From: Arctopsyche grandis
Taxonomy: Eukaryota > Arthropoda > Insecta > Trichoptera > Hydropsychidae
Assembly: GCF_051622035.1 (NCBI RefSeq)
Contig: NC_135359.1
Location: 31,773,501-31,837,500 of the forward strand
Reading direction: 5' to 3'
Length of the DNA stretch: 64,000 bases
Shown: in pieces, positions 25,398-36,511 of the stretch
Layout: each line of letters begins with the position of its first letter
How positions within the stretch are numbered: position 1 is the first letter of the stretch
Translations under genes and position numbers: made by a program
The notes under the pieces: model-generated
Seen by the model: the letters and a program-made list of their open reading frames with translations, nothing else
The model's database searches: none
What the model was told of the DNA's origin: nothing

Positions 25398-26559
25398 ACA
25401 TGCAAATTAACAACATATAAAAAAATTCGACACGGTTTTCAGCTTTCAATGCATTCTAATTTGCAACGTGACACATTTATGCATTACTATACCAGATTAC
25501 GACACTACAGTTAGAGAAATTGCTAATGATGATTGATTACGATTTAATTTATAAACGTGCATTACAATTGTGTAACGAACAAACGTAACATACACATACA
25601 ACACTGGTGAAAAGAAAAACGCCTCAATTCGGATTCAAATCTTAGAAAGTGAACTTTCAATGTCAAACTGAATATAAATTTACATATTTTTATATATAAT
25701 ACATACGTAGTACTGGTGGTATTTCGTAACTTGGGCGATTTCGAAACTATACATGTAATATTATATCAAGATCATACATAACGATATATTTACCTGTTAT
25801 GGAAAACAACACCAGCCAACCAAAACACTCAAAAGTTGCGACGATGCGATTGCAAAAAATCGTACGAAAGGGAAACTTTCCGAGAGTTATCAGTTGGATA
25901 GGAAAATAATAAGTATGTATCGGCGAAAGAATCTCACAACAAAATCACACACACATGTATGAAAGTGATCAAAACACACACGCACCGATTGATTGAACGC
26001 TCCGAATGTACGTTGGAAATTAAATCAAATCACTATAGTATTTAGCGGAATGGTTCAGAGTGTTATTTAGAATTGTTTTTTTATTTATTTTTAAGTTAGA
26101 ATAGTTTGAAATGGGAAATTTTTGTTGGCTCTGTAGTCGAGCCGCGTCCGTCCGACGCAGAAATCTGCGCTCGACTGGCGCCCACAGTGTTCTTCTTGTG
26201 AACGCAATGTTCAGCTGCCACCAGCTCTGGCTGTGTGTTGTAAAAATAAAAGTGTTTTTGCACTATCGTTTATGAACGTTCACGAATACGACACAATCGC
26301 CGTTGAAAAGTTTGACGATTATCGGAATCAGGTACGGCGCACCCCGTGCCACGCCTCGAAACCATCGTGGAAAACTGCCATTTCCGACCGTTCGATTTTT
26401 ACAATATATGTAACGTGCATTCATAATACTTTCAATATTATAATTGCAAAATATCAACGCGATCGAAATGTTTAAAGTTAAGCAAAAATTGGAAAATCTA
26501 AATACGGCGCGAAAACTGTTGGCGCTCAAATTCGTCCTGCAGTATTTTTGTACTAACTC
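25398..26559. other. No confirmed gene; CG-rich patch 26120-26400
   Basis: The patch 26120-26400 is the most CG-rich stretch in the first half of the window, with GAGCCGCGTCCGTCCGACGC and GACTGGCGCCCACAGTG. It could be a promoter or first exon. Both strands have open frames (26233-26475 and 26263-26529), neither with a known domain, so I do not call a gene. Confidence 0.35.
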
Positions 26560-27085
26560 ATCCCGATTCCTGTTTCAGTTCCGGATGCCAATTACTGTTT
26601 CAGTTCCGGATCCCGATTCCTGTTTCAGTTCCGGATCCCGATTCCTTTTTCGGTTCCAGATCCCGATTCCTTTTTCAGTTCTCGATCCGGAATCCTGTTT
26701 CAGTTCCGGATACCGATTTCTGTTTCAGTTCTGGATCCCGATTCCTTTTTCAGTTTCGTATCCGGATTCCTGTTTCAGTTCCAGGTCCCGATTCTATTTT
26801 CAATTCCAGATCCCGATTCCTGTTTCAGTTCCGGATCCCGATTCCTTTTTCAGTTCCGGATCCGGATTTCTGGTTTAGTTCCGGATCCGGATTCCTGTTT
26901 CAGTTCCGGATCCCGATTTCTGTTTCAGTTCTGGATCCCGATTCCCTTTTCAGTTCCGGATCCGAATTCCTGTTTCAGTTCCAGATCCGAATTCCTGTTT
27001 CAATTCCAGATCTTGATTCTATTTTAATTTCCGGTTCCCGATTCCTGTTTCAGTTTCGGATCCAGATTATTTTTTCAGTTCTGGT
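26560..27085. repeat. 25-bp minisatellite
   Basis: About 20 imperfect tandem copies of a 25-bp unit built from TTCCGGATCCCGATTCCTG plus TTTCAG. The period was read from successive TTCCGGA words (26580, 26605, 26630 and on). Because 25 is not a multiple of three, a 75-bp (25-residue) protein repeat appears in each frame. The 144-codon ORF at 26444-26878 is a product of this repeat, not a gene. Confidence 0.92.
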
Positions 27086-27139
27086 TCATTTATATATATA
27101 AAAAACATTCATTTCTGAAAATATATATTTTTTTCAAAT

Positions 27140-27238
27140 TAATTTTTGAATGAATTTTGAATGAACAAATGAATTTTTACTATAAGGTTCACCATGTTTA
27201 ATTGGTTTATATAATAAATATCGAGCGAAGCCGGGTAA
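27140..27238 (+). mobile_element. Helitron-like 3' end
   Basis: CCATGTTTAATTGGTTTATA, TAATAAATATCGAGCGAAGC and CGGGTAAAACCACTAG end here. The same end, with changes, closes the short element at 57865-58060 (minus), which follows the Helitron rule of TC at the start and CTRR at the end. Confidence 0.45.
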
Positions 27239-27249
27239 AACCACTAGCT

Positions 27250-27482
27250 AACTAACTATATGTATACAAATTGTACATACAATAAATACAGAAGATTTGT
27301 GACAACAGGAAAGATGATTTTTGAGGAACCGTTTTAACAATGATCAGATAAAATTGGAAAACTCTGATAAGAAACGATCGATTTGGAGTCACAAATACCC
27401 CCAAATCTAACCAGCAGTATAGCGGATCGAACCCACTGATCACTTGGTGCTAAACATACACGCTACCATTAAGCCACACTTC
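27250..27482 (-). mobile_element. tRNA-derived SINE, copy 3 (partial)
   Basis: Minus strand from 27482: GTGTGGCTTAATGGTAGCGT (A-box region), GGGTTCGATCC (B box), then GTGACTCCAAATCGATCGTT and CTTATCAGAGTTTTCC as in the other copies. The 3' half is missing. Confidence 0.7.
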
Positions 27483-27575
27483 TGGCTTATAAACAATCAA
27501 AATTATAAAAATCAATTACGTATGTTTCATTATAAATCATTATACTTCTGTCACAACAATTCATATATATTTTAA

Positions 27576-27993
27576 CCAGCAGGATAGATCAATGGTAAAC
27601 TTGTAATACTTTCAATTGTGTTGTCAAGGGTTCTATCTGGTATGCTGCCGGCCAGACCTTGGATATGTGACTCCAGGTCGATCGTTTCCTATAAGAGTTT
27701 GCCGATTTATCTGATTTCATTGAAAAGGTTCCGAAAAATTGGCAACTCTGTCCCATCCCAAAAAATTTGAGTAATCCAGCATCTCAATTTTCGCCGATTA
27801 GAACGCTGCAAAAATTTGTCCATGGATGTCTGTGCGTCTGTTAATGGTTTGATCATAGATGTTGTGTTTAATAAGTGGGTTAGTGCCTGTTTAAATAACT
27901 AATAAATAATTCTTTATCTGTATAGTACATTCGTCACGTTGGAGGAATCTGCTAGACCAGTGTGCATGATTAATTGAATAAATAAATAAATAG
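27576..27993 (+). mobile_element. tRNA-derived SINE, copy 2
   Basis: The tRNA-like head is decayed, but the body GGCCAGACCTTGGAT...GACTCCAGGTCGATCG...CTATAAGAGTTTGCCG is clear. The 3' end reads TTCGTCACGTTGGAGGAATC, TGCTAGACCAGTGTGCATGA, TTAATTGAATAAATAAATAA. This matches, base by base with few changes, the minus-strand reading of 16228-16285, including the stem-loop. Confidence 0.75.
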
Positions 27994-28272
27994 AAAAATT
28001 CAAAATAAGTGAATGTTTTCAATTGTACAATTATCTATGTATATTAAATCACTCTATTTATTATTTTTTATAAAAAAAACACATACATAGTTAACAATAT
28101 TATAAAAAATATGTTTTAATTTTTAAATCAATGCTATAATAAAATACAATAATAAGATGTTTATGAATATTGAAAATCGAAACTGGTTAAGGACAAGAAT
28201 GTTATTAAATAAAGAGCAAGATCTGTGTAGGAAATCGGTACGGAATAAAATTATTGCAAATGTTATGTATAA

Positions 28273-28800
28273 CACTGTTCGACAAATGACGACTTTTTTT
28301 TGGTTCAGAGACGAGGTATGACTTTTAATACAGAATAATTCGTGAACACGAATCTGGTAATAAAAAATGTTGATTGGCCCGAGATTTGGGTTGGTGTTGT
28401 TCGGTCGATGTCTTAAAATCTGTCAATTCCCTGTTCAAAATGAATATTGGAATCTATAATCGGGTATTTTATCTTTCATTTGTAGTACTTTTCAGCATTC
28501 AAATCTCTTTAAGTAGTCGTCCAGTTCAAATCAAAAGTCAAAAGTACGTATGAAACATTTGGGTTTTTTTCCCACTGTTAATACTATTTTATTTTGAGTA
28601 TTTTCTATTGAAACATGTTTATTGGAATAGTGTTCTGGCTACACTATTTTTTGTTTTCGTTTAAAAGGGTTAATTGGAAGTGTGCTGAATTTTAAATTGG
28701 TAAAATTTCGAGCTAAAAGCTCGTACTAGTATTTACACGAATCTGAATTGAATTAATAGGGGTAATTATATTAAATTGCCTTTATATGAGAATTAAATAA
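28273..28800 (+). mobile_element. CACTA-like MITE, copy 1 (right end lost)
   Basis: Begins CACTGTTCGACAAATGACGA, the inverse of the right end of the copy at 34386-35302. The interior (TGTTCGGTCGATGTCT, GTAGTCGTCCAGTTCAAAT, AATTTCGAGCTAAAAGCTCG) matches that copy and the one at 47715-48085. The right terminal repeat is missing after about 28800. Confidence 0.7.
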
Positions 28801-30139
28801 AATTCCACTTATAAAAATCATATTTGACTATTCGTTTATTTTATCGAGGTAAGCCAGTTATCAACAGAGTTTTTGTTATTAATCCACAAGAATAGTCGAA
28901 TTATGATTTTTGAACAATGAAATAGGATCTTATTTAACAAATACAGTCCAGGTAAATAATAAAGCAAATATCGAAATGTCTGCCTAGACTATAAAATGGA
29001 ATTAAATTATGATTCCTATAAGATGTGTGATATAAAATTTTAATAATAAATATATGACTGTATTACGAATGTATTTACAGCGAAGTACTTATCAATTTAT
29101 TATATCAAATTAGTTGCACAATTTACCTTAAGATTAAAGTCCACACTAGCATACGTTCCTTTGTTCACAATTTATACTCGATCCATTCATTTATAATCAT
29201 AATAAATACTCTTCCAATACGATGACTAAATATACGAAGGTTTTCTTTGTTGAAATAATGTCGAAATAGTCCGATGCTAATCACGCACTGGCGATGTTCA
29301 AAACTATCCACGATTCACACATAAATCACAAGTTTTGTCGAAATCCGATTTCACGAGGTACTTCTGATCGATCAGAAACAAAGAACCATTTTTTCTAAGA
29401 CCATTTAAATTATAGGTATCAGATCTTTTCCTATTTTTTTTACCGTGCGGCCGCCGAACAACAACAAATGGTCTGCGAAACCCATCTATTGTTTTGGTTA
29501 GTACAATAACAATAATAGAAATAAATTGAAAATTCAATGAACTATACCTTATCGTACAATTCCATCCGTTATTTATTCACATATTAAAAAAATTACTGCA
29601 AATTGATTCGTTGATAAACAAGCACACTCATTGCCAAAAACGGTTGTTAATCGGTGTCAGATGTTCGAGAAATTGTTACAGTTCCCAAAACCATCTATAA
29701 TTTATATGGCCATGAACCGAAAACGTAAATAATGACGCAAGCAAGGATGATCTAAGTTATTTGGGATCTCAGAGCGGCATCTGGCTTTTTGATTACATCA
29801 TATTAAAGGGAAAAAAATCCCCAAACACAAAGAAAACCGCACACAAACGCTAAAAACCTTCCATGGACTTCGCATTTGTAATTATTTTAATATAAAAAGT
29901 CAACATACGTGCATATTTATGTTTGAAGTTCTTAATATGAGTGTAAAGTGTATTCTTTGCTTAAATTTAAAGTGTTCAAATAGTTACACAACTATGACAA
30001 TAAAACTGATACCTATGCATATACACATTAAGTAATATACATATAGTATTAGAAAGTTTTTTACTTTTTTAATTCAAGTATAAGCTTATCGTTAAAATGG
30101 CCCATACATTGTATTTGCAATGGTATAAGCCTTTCAAAT
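28801..30139. other. No confirmed gene
   Basis: Contains the ORF listed at 29304-29558 and otherwise plain sequence. Confidence 0.45.
29304..29558 (-). other. Open frame resembling a small secreted peptide precursor
   Basis: On the minus strand an open frame runs to a stop at 29304. It has no ATG; the first near-start is TTG at 29537. From there it reads a hydrophobic stretch (FQFISIIVIVLT), then FRRPFVVVRRPHGKKNRKRS with dibasic sites, and later CDLC. This is the layout of a peptide precursor, but the missing ATG, the short length and the lack of any relative make it a weak call. A different frame offers MGFADHLLLFGGRT followed by a GTAAAA donor, which could equally be a short exon. Confidence 0.2.
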
Positions 30140-30640
30140 TTGATTTTTAAATGCATTTTATTATTACTAAATTATGTTCACAATGCATCTTATATATATT
30201 TTTTAATAGCTACTGAGCTATTGATCATTTTCTATTTAGCAATTTTATTTTATTTTTGTTAGTAATTATAGTATTATATTATTCAAGTGTATAGCATAAT
30301 AGGAAAAAGAGCTCAAAAACCTATTTACAATTCTTATAAATGCTCATAATACATCTTATATGTACATAATATTCGCTAAAGACTCTCTAAAGTCGACGAT
30401 CTAAATCATAGTGTGTTAAGGAAATCTGTGTATAAGCTTGATAAAATATAGTAAAAACTAAATAAAAGCTTTTAAAAAAGCATGAGATGTTCTAAGAAAG
30501 ATAAACCAAGGGTTCTTTCTTATCTTAGAGATAGTACTTTTAATGGAATACTTGTCATTCTTTTGACATATTCTTAGAAACTTGCCACTTACTCAAAACT
30601 CAATTTATATTCAAGAAGATTGTAATGTGGATGCTCTCCC
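30140..30640 (-). mobile_element. LINE 3' UTR, copy 2
   Basis: Matches 21545-21800 in the same orientation (AATGCATTTTATTATTACTA, TAGGAAAAAGAGCTCAAAAA, ACTCTCTAAAGTCGACGA) and then continues with AAGCTTTTAAAAAAGCATGA and CTAAGAAAGATAAACCAA, shared with 31745-32035. No coding part is readable. Confidence 0.55.
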
Positions 30641-30644
30641 AAGG

Positions 30645-31095
30645 CATACCAGGAAGGCTTAACAGGTAAACCCCAAATGCGCCTTCTTGGTCCACATAAT
30701 TATTACATAGATACATGTAAATCTTAACAATATCTGACATCTATCGTCAGATATTACAAATATCGTATTAATACGATAAATAACGATGAATAACTTTCAT
30801 GTAACAGTACGAATTTTATATTCGATAAACAACCACAGAGACATCTATGGTGAGCAATATGGCGAACACTAAGATATAACAATAACTAAAGGTTCGCAAC
30901 AGAAAATTGGGAAGGAAACGCCAATTTTACAGAAATCGTTTCAATGAAAATCAGAAAAATTGGCAAATTCTGATAAGAAACGATCGACCTAGACAAACCA
31001 AGGTCTGGCCAACAACGAGACTTAGCAGGGAATCGAACTCGTAACATCAAGTACGAAATAATTCAACATTCACCACTAGACCACGCTGCTGGTAT
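30645..31095 (-). mobile_element. tRNA-derived SINE, copy 4, with stem-loop tail
   Basis: Minus strand from 31095: CAGCGTGGTCTAGTGGTGAA (A box region), GAGTTCGATTCCC (B box, 31028-31041), GGCCAGACCTTGG, TAGGTCGATCGTTTCTTATC. The 3' end has the stem-loop: arms GAAGGC (30652-30657) and GCCTTC (30681-30686) around TTAACAGGTAAACCCCAAAT. This copy joins the tRNA-like head and the LINE-type tail in one unit. Confidence 0.7.
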
Positions 31096-31744
31096 TATTG
31101 CTAGCATGTGTCTATTTGAAACACATGTCTTTACAAATCTCAACATTATTCTATTTTTCTACTAATGATAAAGGTCAACCCCACAAGGTTCTTTATTACG
31201 AGCTTATTATTGTTTTAACTACACTTTTAACCTTTGCCATGGTCTTACGACCGTTATTTATTGACTTCTCCCCTAGCATACTTATTACTTAAGCCCTGTA
31301 ATTCACACATATGTAAAGACTTAAATTTTATTACTTCTTCCCCCAGATTATTATTAAAATACTTTGTTTCAAAATTAAACTCTAGCTATATTTGGATTTA
31401 GACATACATATGTTATCTTATAGGTTGATTTCACCCAGCAGATTTTATATACATACATATGTACACATATACAACGACCAGCCCTTTGTTAAGGCACTTG
31501 CGATATAACTGCCTAACTAGTGACTTGAACTGTTAAATAAGTAACTAGTAACTTGTGATTTAAAAACATAATTAATGATTTGTGATTAAACTAGTAGCTT
31601 TTTACTGAAACTACTAATTTGTGTTATAATTCGAGACTTGTAATGAATCTCAAAACATGTCAGCGTAGATCTCGTAAACACAAACTGCTTTGGGAAATAT
31701 ACATTATATAAGTATATCAAAATTTTGTTTATAATTAATTGTCC
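31096..31744. other. No gene seen
   Basis: 31500-31650 has several copies of GTAACTAGTAACTTGTGAT-like words. The 64-codon ORF at 31098-31292 has no family look. Confidence 0.45.
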
Positions 31745-32035
31745 CCGTAACAATGTACATAATATTAACTAAAGGCTCTCTGAAGTCGAAGATCTAAAGC
31801 GCAGTGTGTTAAGTAAATATGTGTATCACCCTTAACACTTGATAAAATATAGTAAAAACTAAATAAAAGCTTTTAAAGAAGCATGAAATGTTCTAAGAAA
31901 GATAAACCAATGGTTCTTTCTTATTTTCGGGATAGTACTTTCAATGAAATACTGGTCATTATTTTGAAATATTCTTAAGAATTCGCCGCTTACTTAAAAC
32001 TCAATTTATATTCAAGAAGATTAAACACGTTGAAT
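31745..32035 (-). mobile_element. LINE 3' UTR, copy 3 (partial)
   Basis: Shares TACATAATATTAACTAAAGG, GATAAAATATAGTAAAAACT, AAATAAAAGCTTTTAAAGAA and CTCAATTTATATTCAAGAAG with 30355-30620. Confidence 0.5.
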
Positions 32036-33837
32036 AGAAAATATAATATATTAACATTTGAAGGAAAGAGCGTCGAGTAAGACCCCAGTATTTTTTAATC
32101 AAAATACAGCTTTTCTCAATACAAATGGGTTCAATATATACCTTATTAATCATTTTATACATCAAAATAAAAAAGTTTTAGTCCTATAGCATGTTTTTGA
32201 CTATTTTTGTATTAAAAAATAACGACACGTATCAGCATGCAAACGCACATAGGTAAGGCCAACAGGGTACTGTATGTCTCAATAACCACGCGCCAAAATT
32301 GACGAAAACAATAGCTTACGAAAATATAGCTGTCTCTTTCTCTCGCATTGATTCATCGATCAACAAGAATATGCAAGCGAACAGTCAAATACATGACGTA
32401 TCGCTACCGCCGTTAAATCATACTTTGTAACATAGAAATGTATAAATGTATTTTTTTACAAAGTACCCCTTTTCTAAATCATACAAGAAATATAGGGTGT
32501 ATAGCTTTGAAAACCACATAGTTATTACGAAAAATGTAAAAATTGGGGCACTTGCATACCCCACTTCGGTGAAGGAGGGTTAAAAAGCATTTAGTATTTG
32601 AGTGCAGATTCCGTTAGTAAAATAATACTTGAATGAATTGTCAAGAGAAAACAAATGCTATCGCTTTTAAGAATCTGTTTTATTGAATCATATCAATTTC
32701 GAATTGTTAATTTGAGTCGTTTGTTAGATTACAAGTCGATAAATTTCCAAACAATGCAAAAAACGCCCACTTTTCATTGGATTACCACCGTACGAAAGCG
32801 AAATTTCCACAATACAATCCGTCACATCAGCACTTCCCAAAGCGTGGTGCGCTTGACCCGCCGAAGCGTCACTCTTTGACGGATTAATAATACGCACTTA
32901 GAAAACGTGTGAAAATTTCTTCCGTACATATATATTGTTTTAGCGTTTTTTTGGTAGATGTTCTTTCTGTTGTTAAAAACGGACGTTTATTTTCTCGTAT
33001 ATTAAAAAAAATGTACGCTTTCGAAAAAATGCATTGTCGGTGAAAATGTTGTGTCCCGGCAAATGCTACCGATAAAATCGTACTCACTTTCACGACTAAA
33101 TATCCGTGAAAATACGACTGTTTATACAAATATACGTATTAAGAATTGATTGTTAGATTCCAAAGTAGATTTATGGCTGCAATTGAACAATCGGCATAAT
33201 TTGCATAATCGACGAACGAGTGAAATTTCACTCGTGATGACATTGACCTTTCTTAACAGGCATATTATTGTATGTTACATTAAAAGCACATTTACGAATG
33301 AAATATATATCAATTGATACGATCTTCGTAACAATACATACGTTTTATCATATTTTATTATGAATAAACGATGATGAGTAATAAATTATTTAGATTTTTC
33401 TTGGTTTTTTATAATGACAGGTCACCTTCATTCTAAACCATTGTCTATTAAATGACCTGCAAATAAAAATAAAACGAAACAATGATAAATTAAGGTTGTC
33501 TTCAATACTATTATTATTATTAAAATATGGTACAATATTTTCTTAATATTTTTTAAACAGAAAAAAATATTTTAAAACACAACATTAATTTGTAAATACA
33601 CTTGAGGTAAAATATTTAATAAATAATAGAAACGACCTTTAAATTAACAAATGTTATTTCCGAAAATAAATATGTATTTAAGAAAAATAAATAAAATATC
33701 ACTGTTGATATTTTACAAAGATTCATTCATTCATTCAGAATTAAAAACAAATTTGTATATAATCGGAATTTCACACAATTTTTGCATAACTTTGATGCAA
33801 TATTACGGATTGACCGTAATATTACGGAAATTAAAAG
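32036..33837. other. No confirmed gene
   Basis: The 74-codon ORF at 32655-32879 (+) and the 81-codon ORF at 32884-33129 (-) have no known domain and sit in a region without splice or promoter support. No repeat recognised. Confidence 0.45.
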
Positions 33838-34125
33838 GATATTTTTGACTTTTAAAATTCGCTAGATCATTAATTATACGTATTTAAAGGAATAAAAACC
33901 ACAAAAAAAAGAAAAAATATATGAGTATCTATTCCAATGCTCACTTTTGGCACAGCAATACTAGAATTTGAGTTAAAGACTGTAAAAGCCAAAAATCTGG
34001 AAAAAATGTGCATTTTTTAAACGCTCATAAATGAGAAGAAACCAACAAAAATCATTGTCATGTTCGAATTCAGTAGGTGAAATTTAGTAAATATAGTCCG
34101 GTAATTTTTTTTGTTGCTCATTAAT
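33838..34125 (+). repeat. Dispersed repeat family A, copy 2
   Basis: Blocks TTTTTGACTTTTAAAATTCG, ATTTGAGTTAAAGACTGTAA, AAGCCAAAAATCTGG, AAACGCTCATAAATGAG and TTTTTTTGTTGCTCATT in the same order as at 3980-4290. Confidence 0.65.
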
Positions 34126-34385
34126 ATATTCGAAGAACACTTGAATATTGAAACGACGAACTTAAGAAATTTGTAGAGTTGTTAATATTTTACTGCACTG
34201 ATTATTAAGAGCTAATTTTCATGCTGGTTGAATCGTATGTATTAACTCGTGTTATGACTCTCTCGATGAGTCAGATTCTAAGACTATACTATCGGAGTCT
34301 GATGCTCTGACTGACGGTCGTACCTTGGCACGGTTTATATACTGAAACAGATGATGTCAGTATTTATCTTCTAGTGATTAGATTA

Positions 34386-35302
34386 CACTGTTCGACACGA
34401 AAAATGGTTCAGAGACGAGATATGACTTTTCTTATAGATCTATGCCCAGTGAACACGAATCTGGTAATAAAAATGTTGATAGGCTCGAGATTTGGAGATA
34501 TGTGTTTTTTAAATTGCGCGATTTTTCTATATCTTGGTGTTGTTCGGTCGATGTCTCAAAATCTGTCAATTTCCTGTTCAAAATGAATATTGGAATCTAT
34601 AGTCAGGTGTTTTATCTGGTGACACGACAACTCGTTCACAGATTTTCCGTAAACCGATGATGCGCTCCAGGCATTACGTATACGGCCATCTCTTTCTCAC
34701 CCCGTCTGTTCACCATGATCTCGTTTACTCTGCCATTACGTATGCAGCCATCTCTTTCACAGACCATTTTTTCACCGATAACAGACGATCTGTGAAAGAG
34801 ATGGCTGCATACGTAATGACATAGTAAACAAGATCATGGTGAACAGACGGGGTGAGAAAGAGATGGCCGTATACGTAATGCCTGGAGCGCATCATCGGTT
34901 TACGGAAAATCTGTGAACGAGTTGTCAGGTAACCGTTTTATCTTCCATTTGTAGTACTTTTCGGCTTTCAAATCTTTCTAAGTAGTCGTCCAGTTCAAAT
35001 AAAAAGTCAAAAGTACGTATTTTCAGTTGGGATTTTTTTCCACTGTTAATAATATTTTATATTGAGTATTTTCTATTGAAACATATTTATTGGGATAGTG
35101 TTCTGGCCATACTATGTTTTTTTTTCGTTTAAAAACGGTTAATTATAAGTGTGCTGAATTTTAAATCGGTAAAATTGCGAGCTAAAAGCTTGTAGTAGCA
35201 GTTACTCGTATTTACATGAATCTGAATTGAATAAATAGGGATAATATATTAAATTGTCTTTATATGAGAATTAAATAAAAAGTCGTCATTTGTCGAACAG
35301 TG
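34386..35302 (+). mobile_element. CACTA-like MITE, copy 2, with 3-bp target duplication
   Basis: Starts CACTGTTCGACA and ends TGTCGAACAGTG. The complete right end, inverted, equals the left end of copy 1 (28273). TTA flanks both sides (34383-34385, 35303-35305). TIRs starting CACTG with a 3-bp duplication are typical of the CACTA/EnSpm group. Without the nested foldback the element is 591 bp and non-coding. Confidence 0.75.
34618..34934. mobile_element. Foldback (MULE-type) element nested in CACTA-like MITE
   Basis: Nearly the whole 317 bp is one inverted repeat of two arms of about 140 bp (for example CCATCTCTTTCTCACCCCGT on the left, inverted at 34841-34875). The ends are GGTGACACGACAACTCG and its relative on the other side. 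The 9-bp sequence GTTTTATCT flanks both sides (34609-34617, 34935-34943). Copies 1 and 3 of the host MITE show the same site once only (about 28456 and 47825), confirming insertion. Long TIRs with a 9-bp duplication fit MULE/Foldback-type elements. Confidence 0.85.
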
Positions 35303-35305
35303 TTA

Positions 35306-35979
35306 TTTATCGCTTTTATGGTTATATATTCCCCATGTATTTGTTTAAAATAAGATCAAGGCGCACTGTACCAATATGGGATACGTAATAATATGATTGC
35401 ATAAGTTCATACCCGATTTTAATACTTGGCGGTAAATGTTCTCAACGTTAAACGGGCACGAGCTTATGGAATCATCTAATACTATCGCTAATATACTCAA
35501 CGAAAAGATATATCTCTACGCCAGATGAGCAAAAATACAGTCTACATACAAGTTGAAAGAGTTCCCAGAGCAATTCTTGATTAAGTCGTTGTTTCATTCA
35601 AATTCAGTCGGGTTGAAGATGGACAGGAGATAAAGCCTCTAAATATGGAAAACAAGAACTTGATGAGGGTAACACTCCTCATGTGTTCAAGAGAAGTGTA
35701 GCCGACCATACCCATGATGAATTGTGAAGGAAATAAATATGGGTAAATCCCATATTTCTCCTTATAAAGCAGTCGAAGAAAGCGTCTTTGGATAAGTTCA
35801 AGTTTGATAGATAGAGATTTAGTGGAAGGATTCCAGATCATAGAGGCATATTCCAAGATACTCTTAACTTGAGCATTGCACAACAGCCTCAAAACAGTGG
35901 GATTATGGAAGTGTCGAGAATTACGAAAAACAAACCCAAGCATTCTTGAGGCAGAGCAAAACACAGAGTCAACACACAC
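35306..35979 (-). mobile_element. LINE reverse transcriptase C-terminal fragment
   Basis: The minus-strand frame 35979-35581 (132 codons) shows SRMLGFVFRNSRHF, RLLCNAQVKSILEYASMIW and ELIQRRFLRLLY, followed by YTSLEHMRS. This is the standard post-RT region of Jockey/CR1/I-type ORF2 (A-Y-x-I-W, then an I-Q-R-x-F-L-R helix, then a two-line L-x-x-R-R repeat). A stop follows at 35581. A different LINE family from the full-length one at 51791. Confidence 0.8.
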
Positions 35980-36084
35980 TGGGTTTTTGCACTGAACGCG
36001 ATTGCTTATATCATATTACATAATATAATAACGAGTTATCAGCAGTTCGGAGAGAATTGGTTTAATTTAGAGGTCGAATTCAAG

Positions 36085-36181
36085 CCTTCGATAGCTCAGT
36101 TGGTAGAGCGGTGGACTGTAGACTGATATTGATGTGAATGCTGTGATCCATAGTTCGCTGGTTCAAATCCGGCTCGAAGGA
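36085..36181 (+). tRNA. tRNA-Tyr (GTA) with intron
   Basis: A full cloverleaf can be drawn. Acceptor arms are CCTTCGA (36085-36091) and TCGAAGG (36174-36180), with discriminator A at 36181. The D arm is TAGCTCAGTTGGTAGAGCG and the T arm GCTGG-TTCAAAT-CCGGC. Anticodon GTA is at 36118-36120, so it reads Tyr codons. The anticodon stem GTGGA/TCCAT pairs only after removal of a 24-nt intron (36122-36145) located one base 3' of the anticodon, the canonical place and usual for eukaryotic tRNA-Tyr. Internal A and B boxes (GGTTCAAATCC) are intact. It is the one clearly functional RNA gene in the window. Confidence 0.96.
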
Positions 36182-36185
36182 TATA

Positions 36186-36191
36186 TTTTTT
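36186..36191 (+). terminator. Pol III terminator of tRNA-Tyr
   Basis: Six T residues start five bases after the tRNA's discriminator base, a standard pol III stop. Confidence 0.85.
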
Positions 36192-36364
36192 GTCGTCCAT
36201 GGAAACTTAAAAACTTCATTAATATGAGTAAATCTTCTGTATTTATTGTGTGTATAATTTTTAAAAGTTATATAGAAAATCAAAAATCCATATACCTCTC
36301 AATGGATTCGTTCTGTCATTAATTAATAAAATAATTGTTATTTCGTGTTCTTAAGCTTCTGGAA

Positions 36365-36485
36365 ATACAGTGATTTATGTAATAATAAAATGCTGCATTG
36401 TTTGTAATTCATTGCCCAGAAAGGGACATTGGGGTCTTCCTGTCAAGCCTTCCTGGTATATTATATCTATGTAAAAATAAAATAA
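36365..36485 (+). mobile_element. LINE/SINE 3' tail with stem-loop
   Basis: Arms CCAGAAAGG (36416-36424) and CCTTCCTGG (36448-36456) pair in 8 of 9 positions. Between them is GACATTGGGGTCTTCCTGTC, followed by an AAAATAAAATAAAATG tail. About 50 bp upstream of the stem is shared with the minus strand of 9950-10010. Orientation plus. Confidence 0.65.
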
Positions 36486-36511
36486 AATGTGTGAACGTGT
36501 ATGTATGTTTC

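Noticed and set aside
26444..26878. 144-codon ORF with repeated FSVPDPDS-like motifs
   Set aside because: Reads through the 25-bp minisatellite; no start context or gene structure.
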